DNA from: Cognatishimia sp. SS12
Lineage (GTDB): Bacteria > Pseudomonadota > Alphaproteobacteria > Rhodobacterales > Rhodobacteraceae
Assembly (NCBI RefSeq): GCF_028369055.1
Contig: NZ_JAQNCZ010000001.1
Coordinates: 434,001-498,000 of the forward strand
DNA: 64,000 nt
Direction: 5' to 3'
The translations under genes and the position numbers were made by a program. Shown in pieces: positions 9,533 to 22,278 of this stretch. Each line of letters opens with the position of its first letter. Position 1 is the first letter of the stretch. The notes beneath the pieces are model-generated. The model had not been told where the DNA came from and made no database searches. It worked only from the letters and a program-made list of their open reading frames with translations.

Positions 9533-9997
9533 ATGAGCGAGTCATTCAAAAGCGCAGACATTCATCTGATCCAGCGGATCATTCCGCATCGCTATCCCTT
9601 CCTGCTGGTGGACAAAGTGGTTGATATCGACGGCTATCAATCGGCGACCGGCATTAAGAATGTCACCATGAACGAACCGCATTTTCAGGGGCATTTCCCG
9701 GGCAATCCGATCATGCCGGGTGTCACCATCGTCGAGGCGATGGCGCAGACCGCCGCGGTGATGGTCGGCACAGAGCTGGGCATGGAAGACAAGAACATGC
9801 AGGTCTATTTCATGGCCATCGACAAATGCAAATTCCGCCGCATGGTGGTGCCCGGTGATGTGCTGAAAATGAAGCTGACCACAACCCGCGGCAAACCTGG
9901 CGGCAAAGTCTGGAAGTTCTCTGGCGTTGCTGAGGTCGAGGGTGAAATGGCCGCCGAGGCCGAGTTTACCGCCATGATGGAATTGCCCAAGGAGTGA
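9533..9997 (+). CDS. fabZ: (3R)-hydroxyacyl-ACP dehydratase FabZ
   Basis: FabZ removes water from 3-hydroxyacyl-ACP in fatty acid elongation and shares that substrate pool with lipid A synthesis. The 154-aa hotdog-fold product has [13 protein letters not shown]-like residues 17-29 (here [13 protein letters not shown]). The active-site His is in [11 protein letters not shown] and the catalytic Glu in VEAMAQ. CAGGAG precedes the ATG by about nine bases. It overlaps the region of the lpxA ribosome binding site. Confidence 0.97.
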   Translation: MSESFKSADIHLIQRIIPHRYPFLLVDKVVDIDGYQSATGIKNVTMNEPHFQGHFPGNPIMPGVTIVEAMAQTAAVMVGTELGMEDKNMQVYFMAIDKCKFRRMVVPGDVLKMKLTTTRGKPGGKVWKFSGVAEVEGEMAAEAEFTAMMELPKE

Positions 9998-10002
9998 CGC
10001 GA

Positions 10003-10800
10003 ATGGCCATTTCTCCAGAGGCGCAGATTCACCCGTCAGCGGTGATCGAAGAGGGCGCAGAGATTGCGGCTGGGTGCGTCATCGGGCCGTTTTGCACTGT
10101 TGGGGCGCAGGTGGTTCTGCACGCGCGCGTCACGCTGAAATCTCATGTTGTGGTTTGTGGCGATACCGAAATCGGCGAAGACACCAGCGTTTTCAGTTTT
10201 GCTGTGTTGGGTGAAATCCCGCAGGATCTGAAATTCAAGGGCGAGGCCTCCAAGCTGCGCATCGGGGCGCGCAACCGCATTCGCGAACATGTCACCATGA
10301 ACGCGGGCACCGAAGGTGGCGGCGGACTGACCAGCGTGGGCAATGACGGTCTGTTCATGGCCGGCTGCCATGTTGCGCATGATGTGCATATCGCCGATCG
10401 GGTCATTCTGGTGAATTCGGTCGCCATTGCCGGCCATTGCGTGATCGAAGATGACGTGATCGTAGGCGGCTTGTCCGGTGTGCATCAATGGGTGCGTATC
10501 GGCCATGGGGCCATCATTGGCGCGGTTTGCATGGTGACAAATGATGTCATGCCTTATGGGCTGGTGCAGGGGCCGCGCGGCAAGCTGGATGGTCTGAACC
10601 TCGTCGGCCTTAAACGGCGCGGGGTTGCGCGGGCCGATATCGCCGCGTTGCGCGCCGCCTTTCAGGCTTTGGCCAAAGGCGAGGGGTCGTTTCAACAGCG
10701 CGCGGGTAAGCTTTCGCAAGACAGCGACAATGCCTATGTGAAGGAAATCGTTGATTTTATTCTGGGCGAGAGCGATCGCTCCTTTCTAACGCCGGAGTAA
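10003..10800 (+). CDS. lpxA: Acyl-ACP--UDP-N-acetylglucosamine O-acyltransferase
   Basis: LpxA puts the first 3-hydroxyacyl chain on UDP-GlcNAc, the first step of lipid A. The 265-aa product is a left-handed beta-helix built of hexapeptide repeats (IHPSAVIEEGAEIAAGCVIG and onward). The catalytic His segment GCHVAHDVHIADRV and the DGLNLVGLKRRG region are also present. A GTG at 9994 is in frame, but AAGGAG at 9989-9994 fits the ATG at 10003. No lpxD lies between skp and fabZ, unlike in enterobacteria. Confidence 0.96.
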   Translation: MAISPEAQIHPSAVIEEGAEIAAGCVIGPFCTVGAQVVLHARVTLKSHVVVCGDTEIGEDTSVFSFAVLGEIPQDLKFKGEASKLRIGARNRIREHVTMNAGTEGGGGLTSVGNDGLFMAGCHVAHDVHIADRVILVNSVAIAGHCVIEDDVIVGGLSGVHQWVRIGHGAIIGAVCMVTNDVMPYGLVQGPRGKLDGLNLVGLKRRGVARADIAALRAAFQALAKGEGSFQQRAGKLSQDSDNAYVKEIVDFILGESDRSFLTPE

Positions 10801-10803
10801 GCC

Positions 10804-11607
10804 ATGGGCCGCCTTGCCATTCTCTCTGCCAAGGGCGGCCTGCCGGTCGCTTTGGCGGCTGCGCATCCGGATGCGCTGATCTTTACCCTGCAAGGCGTGG
10901 ATCATGACCACAGCTGCGCGACGATTGAGCATCGGTTTGATCGTCTGGGTGACATGATCACCGATATGAAAACGCGCGGCGTGACCGAGGTGGTGTTTGC
11001 GGGCGCGATGATCCGCCCGGCGCTGGACCCGGCGCAGTTTGACGAATTGATGCAGCAAATCGCGCCTGAGCTGATGAAAGCCTTTCAAAGCGGGGATGAC
11101 GCGCTCCTGCGCTTTATCATCACCCTCTTTGAGGACCGCGGCATCGCCGTGCGCGGCGCGCATGACCTCTTGCCAGAGCTGACCGCCAACCCTGGCCTAA
11201 TTGCCGGTCCCGAGCCGGATGTTGCGCAACTTGACGACGCCAAGAAAGCCGCAGAGATCCTGCGCACCCTCGCGCCGATGGATGTCGGTCAGGGGGCGGT
11301 GGTCGCCGCCGGGCTGTGTCTGGGCATCGAAACCCTGCAGGGCACCGATGCGCTGTTGCGCTTTGTCGCCGAAACGCCCGCGAGCCTGCGGCGCGGCAAG
11401 GGTGTCCTGGTGAAAGCGCCCAAAGCCGGGCAGGATCTGCGCGTCGATATGCCCGCGATTGGCACCCAAACCATTGACGGTCTGGCCGCCGCTGGCCTGG
11501 CGGGCATTGTGATTGCCGCAGGCCGGGTGTTGCTGGTGGATCGCCCCGCGATTGAGGCCCGCGCCGCAGCCTGCGGGGTCTTTGTGTTGGCGCAGGAAAA
11601 CCTCTGA
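10804..11607 (+). CDS. lpxI: UDP-2,3-diacylglucosamine pyrophosphatase LpxI
   Basis: LpxI (formerly DUF1009) hydrolyses UDP-2,3-diacylglucosamine to lipid X and UMP. It is the alphaproteobacterial substitute for LpxH. The 267-aa product starts GRLAILSAKGGLPV and has the conserved DMGQGAVVA-like segment (here MDVGQGAVVAAGLCLGIE) and KAPKAGQDLRVDMPAIG. It lies three bases after lpxA and overlaps lpxB by one base, which fits consecutive lipid A steps. Confidence 0.95.
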   Translation: MGRLAILSAKGGLPVALAAAHPDALIFTLQGVDHDHSCATIEHRFDRLGDMITDMKTRGVTEVVFAGAMIRPALDPAQFDELMQQIAPELMKAFQSGDDALLRFIITLFEDRGIAVRGAHDLLPELTANPGLIAGPEPDVAQLDDAKKAAEILRTLAPMDVGQGAVVAAGLCLGIETLQGTDALLRFVAETPASLRRGKGVLVKAPKAGQDLRVDMPAIGTQTIDGLAAAGLAGIVIAAGRVLLVDRPAIEARAAACGVFVLAQENL

Positions 11608-12767
11608 TGAAAGTCTATGTGATCGCCGGGGAACTCTCGGGGGACAAACTGGGCGCGGCGCTGATGGCGGGGCTGAAGACCCTGCACGGGGCCGACATCC
11701 ATTTTCACGGTGTCGGCGGGCCGCGCATGCAGGCCGAAGGTCTGGCGAGTCAGTTCCCGATGGAAGAGCTGTCGATCATGGGGCTGGTGGAAATTCTGCC
11801 AAAATACCTGCACCTCAAACGCCGTATCCGTGAATGCGCCGCCGCCATTGAGGCGCTGCAACCGGATGTGTTGATCACCATCGACAGTCCTGACTTTTGC
11901 CTGCGCGTCGCAAAATTAGTGCGCGAAAACAGCACCTTGCGTGCGGTTCATTATGTTGCGCCGTCGGTCTGGGCCTGGCGGCCGAAACGCGCGGAGAAAA
12001 TGGCACCCTTCATAGATCAGGTGCTGGCGCTGCTACCGTTTGAGCCCCCCTATATGGAGGCCCATGGTATGCGCTGCGATTTTGTCGGCCATCCCGTGGT
12101 GAATGACCCGGTGGCCAGTGCTGATGAGATTGCCGCCTTTCGCGCGGCCCATAATCTGAACGCTGCGCCCATGGCGCTGATCCTGCCGGGCAGCCGCAGC
12201 GGAGAGGTGCGCCGCCTCTTGCCGATTTTCAAAGATGTTATGACGCGGCTGCAAGCATCGCGGCCTGATCTGCGGTTTGTGTTGCCCGCTGCCCCGCCGG
12301 TGGCGGATTTGGTACATGAGATGACCGCAGATATGGATGCGCCGCCACTGATCCTGGATACGCGCGAGATGGCGCGCGAGGCGGCGCAGGTTGAAAAGCG
12401 CGCGGCCTTTGGTGCGGCAGATGTGGCGCTTGCAGCCTCGGGCACCGTGTCGCTTGAACTGGCCGCCGCTGGCACACCGATGGTGATTGCCTATGACGTC
12501 AACTGGATCAGCCGCAAGATCTTTGAGCGCATGCTGAAGATCGACACGCTGACACTGGCCAATCTGGTGACAGAAACCCGCGTGATCCCGGAATTCATCG
12601 GCAGGGATTGCCGTGCTGATCTGATCGCGCCGGGGATTCTGGCGGTGCTGGACGCGCCAGAGGCGCAGCAGAAGGTGGTCGCAGAAACCATGCAGCGCCT
12701 TGGCCGTGGCGGTGAAGATCCGGGCCTGCGTGCCGCGCGCGCTGTGCTGGACGGTCTACAAGACTGA
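11607..12767 (+). CDS. lpxB: Lipid-A-disaccharide synthase
   Basis: LpxB (GT19) joins lipid X to UDP-2,3-diacylglucosamine to form the lipid A disaccharide at the inner membrane. The 386-aa product begins KVYVIAGELSGDKLGA and has the family segments GVGGPRMQAEG, IDSPDFCLRVAK, VAPSVWAWRPKRA and ASGTVSLELAAAGTPMVIAY. It ends the cell-envelope run and converges on mnmA 14 bases later. Confidence 0.96.
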   Translation: MKVYVIAGELSGDKLGAALMAGLKTLHGADIHFHGVGGPRMQAEGLASQFPMEELSIMGLVEILPKYLHLKRRIRECAAAIEALQPDVLITIDSPDFCLRVAKLVRENSTLRAVHYVAPSVWAWRPKRAEKMAPFIDQVLALLPFEPPYMEAHGMRCDFVGHPVVNDPVASADEIAAFRAAHNLNAAPMALILPGSRSGEVRRLLPIFKDVMTRLQASRPDLRFVLPAAPPVADLVHEMTADMDAPPLILDTREMAREAAQVEKRAAFGAADVALAASGTVSLELAAAGTPMVIAYDVNWISRKIFERMLKIDTLTLANLVTETRVIPEFIGRDCRADLIAPGILAVLDAPEAQQKVVAETMQRLGRGGEDPGLRAARAVLDGLQD

Positions 12768-12781
12768 GCTGACGCGCCGCG

Positions 12782-13927
12782 TTACGCGCCGCGCCAGATC
12801 CAGCCGCCGCCAAAGATGCGGCTGCTGTCATTGTCGTAAAAGACGCAGGCCTGCCCGGGGGAGACGCCTTCTTCCGGTGTCAGCAATTCTACTTCGGCAG
12901 TGGTCGGCCCGGTTGGGCGAATGATCGCCTCGCGCGGCGGGCGGGTAGAGCGGACTTTGACCGCCATGTGCCATTCTTTCCGGCTTTCAAATGGGGTATC
13001 CCCCAGCCAGTTGATTTCGCGCACCGGGATGATGCGGGTCGACAGCAATTCTTTGGGGCCGACAATCACTTGTTTTTTGTCGACGTCCAGCTTGACGACA
13101 TAGATCGGCTCGCTCAGCCCGCCGATACCCAGCCCGCGGCGCTGACCGATGGTATAGTGAATGACGCCATTGTGCTGGCCCACCACCTTGCCGGTGTGAT
13201 CCACAATCTCGCCCGGTTCCGCCGCGCCGGGACGCAGTTTTTCGATGACCTGTGCATAATTGCCATTAGGCACAAAACAGATGTCTTGGCTGTCCGGTTT
13301 GTCGGCCACTGCCAGCCCGTATTCTGCCGCCAGCGCCCGGGTGGCGTCTTTGTCCGGCAGATGGCCCAGCGGAAAGCGCAGGTAATCCAACTGCTCGGGT
13401 GTGGTGGAAAAGAGGAAATAGCTTTGGTCGCGCCGCGCGTCTGCGGCGCTGTGCAGCTCGGGTCCATTGGGCCCAATCTTGCGCTGTATGTAATGGCCTG
13501 TGGCCATGCAATCCGCCTCCAGATCCTTGGCGGTTTCCAGCAGGTCTTTGAACTTCACCCGCTCATTGCAGCGAATGCAGGGCACCGGGGTTGCCCCCGC
13601 CAGGTAGCTATCGGCAAATTCGTCAATCACCGCATCCTGAAAGATGTTCTCATAATCCAGAACGTAATGCGGAAAGCCCTTTTCTTCGGCGACGCGGCGC
13701 GCATCGTGAATGTCGATGCCCGCGCAGCAGGCACCTTTCTTGGCCAGGGCCGCGCCGTGATCATAAAGCTGCAGGGTGACGCCCACCACATCATAGCCTT
13801 CGTCCGCCAGCTGCGCTGCCACCACAGAGCTGTCCACGCCGCCCGACATGGCGACGACAACGCGGGTCTCTGAGGGCGGCTTGGCAAAGCCAAGCGAATT
13901 CAGAGGGGGATTTTGATCCAGAGCCAT
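12782..13927 (-). CDS. mnmA: tRNA-specific 2-thiouridylase MnmA
   Basis: MnmA thiolates U34 of tRNA(Lys), tRNA(Glu) and tRNA(Gln). The PP-loop motif [16 protein letters not shown] binds ATP. The catalytic cysteine pair lies in [10 protein letters not shown] (first) and in the [12 protein letters not shown] region (second). The frame is open 57 bases further upstream, but GGAGAA just before the ATG at 13927 decides the start. The 381-aa length is normal. It is divergent from sciP. Confidence 0.96.
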   Translation of the reverse strand: MALDQNPPLNSLGFAKPPSETRVVVAMSGGVDSSVVAAQLADEGYDVVGVTLQLYDHGAALAKKGACCAGIDIHDARRVAEEKGFPHYVLDYENIFQDAVIDEFADSYLAGATPVPCIRCNERVKFKDLLETAKDLEADCMATGHYIQRKIGPNGPELHSAADARRDQSYFLFSTTPEQLDYLRFPLGHLPDKDATRALAAEYGLAVADKPDSQDICFVPNGNYAQVIEKLRPGAAEPGEIVDHTGKVVGQHNGVIHYTIGQRRGLGIGGLSEPIYVVKLDVDKKQVIVGPKELLSTRIIPVREINWLGDTPFESRKEWHMAVKVRSTRPPREAIIRPTGPTTAEVELLTPEEGVSPGQACVFYDNDSSRIFGGGWIWRGA

Positions 13928-13992
13928 GGGATTCTCCTGCGGCGGCGAAAGAAAGGAATATAAGAAAATTCGACATACTCTCAAGCCCCAGT

Positions 13993-14007
13993 TTTAGGCT
14001 TCGTTAA
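13993..14007 (+). promoter_or_regulatory. Probable CtrA site upstream of sciP
   Basis: TTTA-N7-TTAA lies 40 bases before the sciP start. The CtrA consensus in alphaproteobacteria is TTAA-N7-TTAA, so this differs at one base. In Caulobacter sciP is a CtrA target, which makes the site plausible. Inference from pattern and family knowledge. Confidence 0.5.
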
Positions 14008-14047
14008 GCTGCTGCCGTCACCCTTGGTGCAAAGGCGAGGACAGGTG

Positions 14048-14326
14048 ATGTTTTTGAAAAAGATTGACGGGCGGCGCACGGTAACTTTGCCAGATGGGCG
14101 GGTGTTGTCGCAGGCGGATTTGCCAAGTGAAAACACCCGACGCTGGGTTGCATCACGCAAGGCTGCTGTGGTGCATGGCGTGCGGTTCGGTCTGCTGTCG
14201 CGGCGCGAGGCCTTGCAGCGCTATGGGCTGTCCGAAGAAGAGTTTTCGCAGTGGGAAGAGGCGGTCAGCACCCATGGCGAACGGGCGCTGAAGGTGACGA
14301 GACTACAAAAATATAGACAACTTTAA
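14048..14326 (+). CDS. sciP: SciP-like CtrA inhibitor (DUF1153)
   Basis: In Caulobacter, SciP binds CtrA and blocks transcription from CtrA promoters in G1. The 92-aa product has the family core NTRRWVASRKAAVVHGVRFG, followed by the helix-turn-helix-like LSRREALQRYGLSEEEFSQW and the ending LKVTRLQKYRQL. The frame extends to a GTG at 14024, but GAGGACAGGTG leads into the ATG at 14048. It lies directly upstream of ctrA, on the same strand, which strengthens the assignment. Confidence 0.85.
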   Translation: MFLKKIDGRRTVTLPDGRVLSQADLPSENTRRWVASRKAAVVHGVRFGLLSRREALQRYGLSEEEFSQWEEAVSTHGERALKVTRLQKYRQL

Positions 14327-14353
14327 CGGGTATGTTAGTCTTCCGGTTACAAA

Positions 14354-14368
14354 TTAAGCATTAATTAA
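14354..14368 (+). promoter_or_regulatory. Perfect CtrA box upstream of ctrA
   Basis: TTAA-GCATTAA-TTAA matches the CtrA consensus TTAA-N7-TTAA exactly. It lies 52 bases before the ctrA start codon, so CtrA probably regulates its own gene, as known in Caulobacter. Confidence 0.7.
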
Positions 14369-14419
14369 CTCATAGCTGCTCAGGTCACTGGACTGCTGTG
14401 CCTTTACCGGAGAGATTTG

Positions 14420-15139
14420 ATGCGAATTTTATTGATCGAAGACGATCCTGCCACCGCAAAAAGTATTGAGCTGATGCTCACCCATGCCAATTTGAACGTC
14501 TACACCACCGATTTGGGGGAGGAAGGCATCGATCTGGCGAAACTTTATGATTATGATTTGATCCTGCTGGATCTTGGTCTGCCGGATATGCTGGGTCATG
14601 ATGTCTTGCGGCAATTGCGTCTGGCGCGGGTGGACACGCCTATTCTGATCCTGTCAGGGGATGATGACACCGACAGCAAGCTCAAAGGCTTTGGCTGTGG
14701 CGCGGATGATTATCTGACAAAACCCTTTCATCGCGAAGAGTTGGTGGCCAGAATTCATGCGATTATCCGCCGTTCCAAGGGCCATGCGCAATCGGTTATT
14801 AATACCGGCCGCATTGCGGTCAACTTGGATGCCAAAACCGCCAGCGCCGATGGCGCGCCGGTGCATCTGACCGGCAAGGAATATCAGATGCTGGAACTGC
14901 TGAGCCTGCGCAAGGGCACCACGCTGACCAAGGAAATGTTCCTCAATCATCTTTACGGCGGCATGGATGAGCCGGAACTGAAGATCATTGATGTGTTCAT
15001 TTGCAAGCTGCGCAAAAAGCTGAGCGAGGCGACCGATGGCGAGAATTACATCGAAACCGTCTGGGGGCGGGGATATGTGTTGCGCGACCCGGACCCTGTG
15101 GTTGTGCAGATGCCCGAAGAGGTAGCATTGCGCGCCTGA
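14420..15139 (+). CDS. ctrA: Cell cycle response regulator CtrA
   Basis: CtrA is the alphaproteobacterial master regulator; in Rhodobacterales it mainly governs motility, gene transfer agent and competence-type genes. The 239-aa product has an OmpR-type receiver with acidic D8-D9, phospho-acceptor D51 (LLDLGLPD) and K in LTKPF. The winged-helix output domain has the highly conserved stretch [17 protein letters not shown] and the [11 protein letters not shown] recognition helix. A TTG codon precedes the ATG at 14420; the ATG with GGAGAG upstream was chosen. The C-terminus ends LRA rather than the AA seen on Caulobacter CtrA. Confidence 0.95.
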   Translation: MRILLIEDDPATAKSIELMLTHANLNVYTTDLGEEGIDLAKLYDYDLILLDLGLPDMLGHDVLRQLRLARVDTPILILSGDDDTDSKLKGFGCGADDYLTKPFHREELVARIHAIIRRSKGHAQSVINTGRIAVNLDAKTASADGAPVHLTGKEYQMLELLSLRKGTTLTKEMFLNHLYGGMDEPELKIIDVFICKLRKKLSEATDGENYIETVWGRGYVLRDPDPVVVQMPEEVALRA

Positions 15140-15219
15140 CCCTCTCATGCGAATTCGCCCCGAGGGTGCTGTGCTCTCTGGACGAACATAGCGGCCCGTT
15201 TTATCTATTTGATAATTAA

Positions 15220-19448
<4,229 letters not shown>

Positions 19449-19456
19449 GTTTTTTC

Positions 19457-19491
19457 GTTCTTTTTTGTTCACAAATGTTCTTAAAAAGTTC
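19457..19491 (+). promoter_or_regulatory. LexA-type SOS box within a run of four GTTC repeats
   Basis: GTTC occurs at 19457, 19467, 19477 and 19488. The last two form GTTC-N7-GTTC (GTTCTTAAAAAGTTC, 19477-19491), the established LexA operator form in alphaproteobacteria. The other spacings are N6. A TTTACA follows at 19492. The site lies 69 bases before the start of a 40-aa reading frame and just after the recG stop. Binding is inferred. Confidence 0.6.
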
Positions 19492-19559
19492 TTTACACGC
19501 TGCGCGCAATATGCGAACAAAAAGGCAACAAAAGGAATGACACAGCAGGAGGCACCAAG

Positions 19560-19682
19560 ATGTTCACTCAGATCAAAACCATCGTGACGAATTCGCAAAG
19601 CACGTTGCTGCAGGATGCGATTGGCATGGCGGCCTTGGTTGTGATGCTGCTGGTGGCACTGCACATTCCCGGAGTTGCCTGA
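19560..19682 (+). CDS. Small membrane peptide, 40 aa, behind an SOS-type box
   Basis: An AGGAGG ribosome binding site at 19547-19552 precedes an ATG at good spacing. The product begins MFTQIKTIVTNSQSTLLQDA and ends with a hydrophobic segment (IGMAALVVMLLVALHIPGVA, residues 21-40). This fits a single inner-membrane helix with a polar N-terminus. A LexA-type box lies directly upstream and a terminator at 19828-19866 downstream. I do not recognise a named family. SOS-induced membrane peptides are known elsewhere (SidA in Caulobacter, TisB in E. coli), so a role as damage-induced division inhibitor or membrane toxin is possible, but that is inference. Confidence 0.65.
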   Translation: MFTQIKTIVTNSQSTLLQDAIGMAALVVMLLVALHIPGVA

Positions 19683-19827
19683 TTTACCTCTGCCTTGCGC
19701 GCGCGGCTGCTCCGGCCAACGTATTCTGCCCCCCAGTTTGATACGTCGGATGTCACTGCCTGTCCCCGGGTTTCCGCTATGTCTGCCTCATAGCCTCACA
19801 CCGGTTCAGTCCGCGCGCGCATCCTTG
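19683..19827 (+). other. Trailer of the 40-aa gene, nothing else seen
   Basis: These bases run from the small gene to its apparent terminator. I see no second reading frame with a ribosome binding site and no clear hairpin. It may be a 3' untranslated region. Confidence 0.4.
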
Positions 19828-19866
19828 TCGCCGCCTTCCTCCCCGGGAAGTGCGGCGATTTTTTTT
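19828..19866 (+). terminator. Factor-independent terminator
   Basis: TCGCCGC(C)TTCC pairs with GGAA(GT)GCGGCGA and is followed by eight T residues at 19859-19866. It would end the transcript from the LexA-type box. Confidence 0.75.
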
Positions 19867-19953
19867 GCCATCCCAATGCGCTGGTTTCTTTGGTTCCGTG
19901 GGGCCTCTGTGCCCGTGCGCTCGTGCGCTCGGGCGCGGAACGGGGCGCATTGA

Positions 19954-20856
19954 TTAACTCAGATGGGTGAGCTCCTGCACCAGCCAAGTGCCGAAGACGT
20001 CGATCTGCGTGCTGCGGCTTTTCCCGGATCCAGTTGCGAGCCAATAGGCGTGATCGGTCTTGAACGGGGCCTCATAAGGCACAACCAACCGCCCCTCGCT
20101 AAGATCTTCGCGCACAAGAAACGTCGGAACCAGCGCGACACCAAGCCCCGAGATTGCCGCCGCGATCGACAGGTAAAAATCCTGAAAGCCAAAGCCGGTT
20201 GCATCGCCCCGTGGGCCTGTCTGATCACTCTGATGGGCGCTCAGCCAGCGTGTCCACAGCTCTGGCCGTGTGGTGGTGTGGATCAGGGGGAGCCGCGCTA
20301 GATCGGCAGGGTCAGACAGGGGCTGCGCCGCAATCAGCGCGGGGCTGCACACGGGAACAACGACCTCGTCAAACAGGTGGGCCCAGTTTTGCGCGGCCTC
20401 AGAGATGGGGCCCGGCACCACCGCGCCATCATGCCCGCTGGTCGCAAAATCCGGGCAGACATCCGAAACCGACAGGTCAAGGACAAGCTGCCCGTGTTTG
20501 AGATGAAACTCTGCCAGACGCGGCGCCAGCCACCGCAGGGCCAGACTCGCCGGGGCGGAGATTTTCAAGACATGCACGCCGCGCGCTGTGGCGTGGCTTG
20601 CCAAAGTGGCCCGTTCAATCTGGCCCAATGCCGAACTGGTGTCTTGGTGAAAGGCGGCACCTTCGGCGGTCAGCGACACCCCCGTGCGCGTGCGGATCAG
20701 GAGCGTGTTGCCAAGAAAGGCCTCGAGATTCTGAATATGCTTGCTGACCGCGCTTTGGCTGATCTGCAAGGCCCGGGCCGCCGCACTGAACGAGCCTTTG
20801 CGCACAACCGCGTCAAAGACTTTTACGGCATTTAAGGGGGGCAGGTTTCTGTCCAT
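19954..20856 (-). CDS. LysR-family regulator, GcvA-like
   Basis: The 300-aa product has the GcvA-type N-terminus (NLPPLNAVKVFDAVVRKGS) with the helix-turn-helix SFSAAARALQISQSAVSKHIQNLE. An effector-binding domain of periplasmic-binding fold follows from about residue 90. The frame stays open 171 bases upstream, but the ATG at 20856 gives the standard start. It is divergent from an aminotransferase gene, which is its likely target. The effector is not known. Confidence 0.88.
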   Translation of the reverse strand: MDRNLPPLNAVKVFDAVVRKGSFSAAARALQISQSAVSKHIQNLEAFLGNTLLIRTRTGVSLTAEGAAFHQDTSSALGQIERATLASHATARGVHVLKISAPASLALRWLAPRLAEFHLKHGQLVLDLSVSDVCPDFATSGHDGAVVPGPISEAAQNWAHLFDEVVVPVCSPALIAAQPLSDPADLARLPLIHTTTRPELWTRWLSAHQSDQTGPRGDATGFGFQDFYLSIAAAISGLGVALVPTFLVREDLSEGRLVVPYEAPFKTDHAYWLATGSGKSRSTQIDVFGTWLVQELTHLS

Positions 20857-20966
20857 AAGTATCTCTTTTTGAGATGGCTGCCCGAGTTTTTTAGCAGTTT
20901 TCTGACGAAATTCAGCAATTAATATTCCAAGGGTCAAAGTCTGCGTAGAGATTGGGGATTTCAAAG
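20857..20966. promoter_or_regulatory. Divergent region LysR gene/aminotransferase gene
   Basis: An AT-rich part, ATTCAGCAATTAATATTCC near 20911-20929, has the loose dyad and T-N11-A form used by LysR proteins. It is the most likely operator region, but the match is weak. Confidence 0.3.
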
Positions 20967-22253
20967 ATGCCACAAGACACATTTTCGCCCGCGCCGGTGC
21001 GGTTGATGCCATCGGTGCCTTTGTCACCCACGCTTGAGGCGGACGCCTTGGCGCAAAAGCTGCGCCGGGATGGGCGCGAGGTTTATCACATGGGGTTCGG
21101 ACAGGCCCCGTTTCCTGCGCCGCAGCGGTTGGTTGATGCGCTCAATATCCATGCCCATGAAAAATCTTATTTGCCGGTGGCGGGGCTGCCGGAACTGCGT
21201 CAGGCCGTGGCCACCCATCAGCAGCGATTGATCGGCACCGATCCAGAGGCGGTGGATGTGTTGATCGCCCCGGGCAGCAAATTGATCATCTATGCGGTGC
21301 AAATGGCGATTGAAGGGGATTTGCTTTTGCCGGTTCCGTCCTGGGTCAGCTATGCGCCGCAGGCTGCCATGCTGGGCCAAAAGGTCATTCCCGTCGCAAC
21401 AGACCTGACGCCAGAGGGAATGCTGATTTCGGGTGCCGCATTGGAGCGTACCATCCAAGACGCGAGGGCAGCTGGCCAGAACCCGACAAAAATCCTGCTC
21501 AACTACCCCAGTAATCCGACCGGGCTGACCATCCCGCAAGAGCAGTTGCAAGACATTGCAAAGGTGTGTGTTGCGCATGGCGTCACCATCATTGCCGACG
21601 AAATTTATGGCCGTCTGGTGTTTGATGGCAGATATCGCTCTATTGCGCGCTATGCGCCGGACAATACGGTGGTCACGAGCGGGCTATCCAAACACCTGTC
21701 GATAGGTGGCTGGCGGCTTGGTATTGGTGTGGTTCCCAAAGCGATCACCGGCTTGTTTGAGGCACTGACCGGGATTGCCAGCGAAACCTGGTCCTGTGTC
21801 GCGGCCCCGATTCAGATGGCCGCGATTGAGGCCTATCAAGGCCATGAGGACATCGAGGAATTTGTCAAAGACAGCACGGTCATTCACGCGGCTGTCACGC
21901 GCTTTGTGGCAGAGGGGCTGCGCGAGATTGGCATTAAGTGCCTTGATGCACAGGGCGGATTCTATCTGTGGCCGGATTTTGGCACCGTCGCTGACCATCC
22001 AACTTCAGAGGCTTTGTCACGGGATTTGATGATGCAAGAGGGGATTGTGGCTTTGCCGGGCACTGCCTTTGGCGCGCCCCCCGAAGCGCTGCGGCTGCGC
22101 TTGTCGACCTGCGATTTTGACGGGGCCGAGGCGCTGGCGTTTTTGCGCAAAGCGGGCGGTCGACTAACGCCGCAGGACGTGCCGCAGTTTGCACCACGTG
22201 TGGCTGCTGCGCTTGATGGGTTTCGTAGGTTTGTGCATGCACAACACGCCTGA
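20967..22253 (+). CDS. Pyridoxal-phosphate aminotransferase, class I/II
   Basis: The 428-aa product has the fold-type I pattern: NYPSNPTGLTIP, the IIADEIYGRLVFDG segment with the PLP-contacting Asp and Tyr, the Schiff-base lysine in SGLSKHLSIGGWRLG, and the substrate-binding Arg in LRLRLSTC near the C-terminus. The ATG at 20967 has GGGGA eight bases upstream; a TTG at 20952 is also in frame. Substrate is not predictable from sequence. It is divergent from the LysR gene and may be controlled by it. Confidence 0.85.
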   Translation: MPQDTFSPAPVRLMPSVPLSPTLEADALAQKLRRDGREVYHMGFGQAPFPAPQRLVDALNIHAHEKSYLPVAGLPELRQAVATHQQRLIGTDPEAVDVLIAPGSKLIIYAVQMAIEGDLLLPVPSWVSYAPQAAMLGQKVIPVATDLTPEGMLISGAALERTIQDARAAGQNPTKILLNYPSNPTGLTIPQEQLQDIAKVCVAHGVTIIADEIYGRLVFDGRYRSIARYAPDNTVVTSGLSKHLSIGGWRLGIGVVPKAITGLFEALTGIASETWSCVAAPIQMAAIEAYQGHEDIEEFVKDSTVIHAAVTRFVAEGLREIGIKCLDAQGGFYLWPDFGTVADHPTSEALSRDLMMQEGIVALPGTAFGAPPEALRLRLSTCDFDGAEALAFLRKAGGRLTPQDVPQFAPRVAAALDGFRRFVHAQHA

Positions 22254-22278
22254 TCGAGATCGCGCCTGACGGCTGGCG

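Noticed and set aside
19457-19480. The first three GTTC copies as separate LexA boxes
   Set aside because: Their spacing is N6, not the N7 of the alphaproteobacterial consensus; only the last pair fits.
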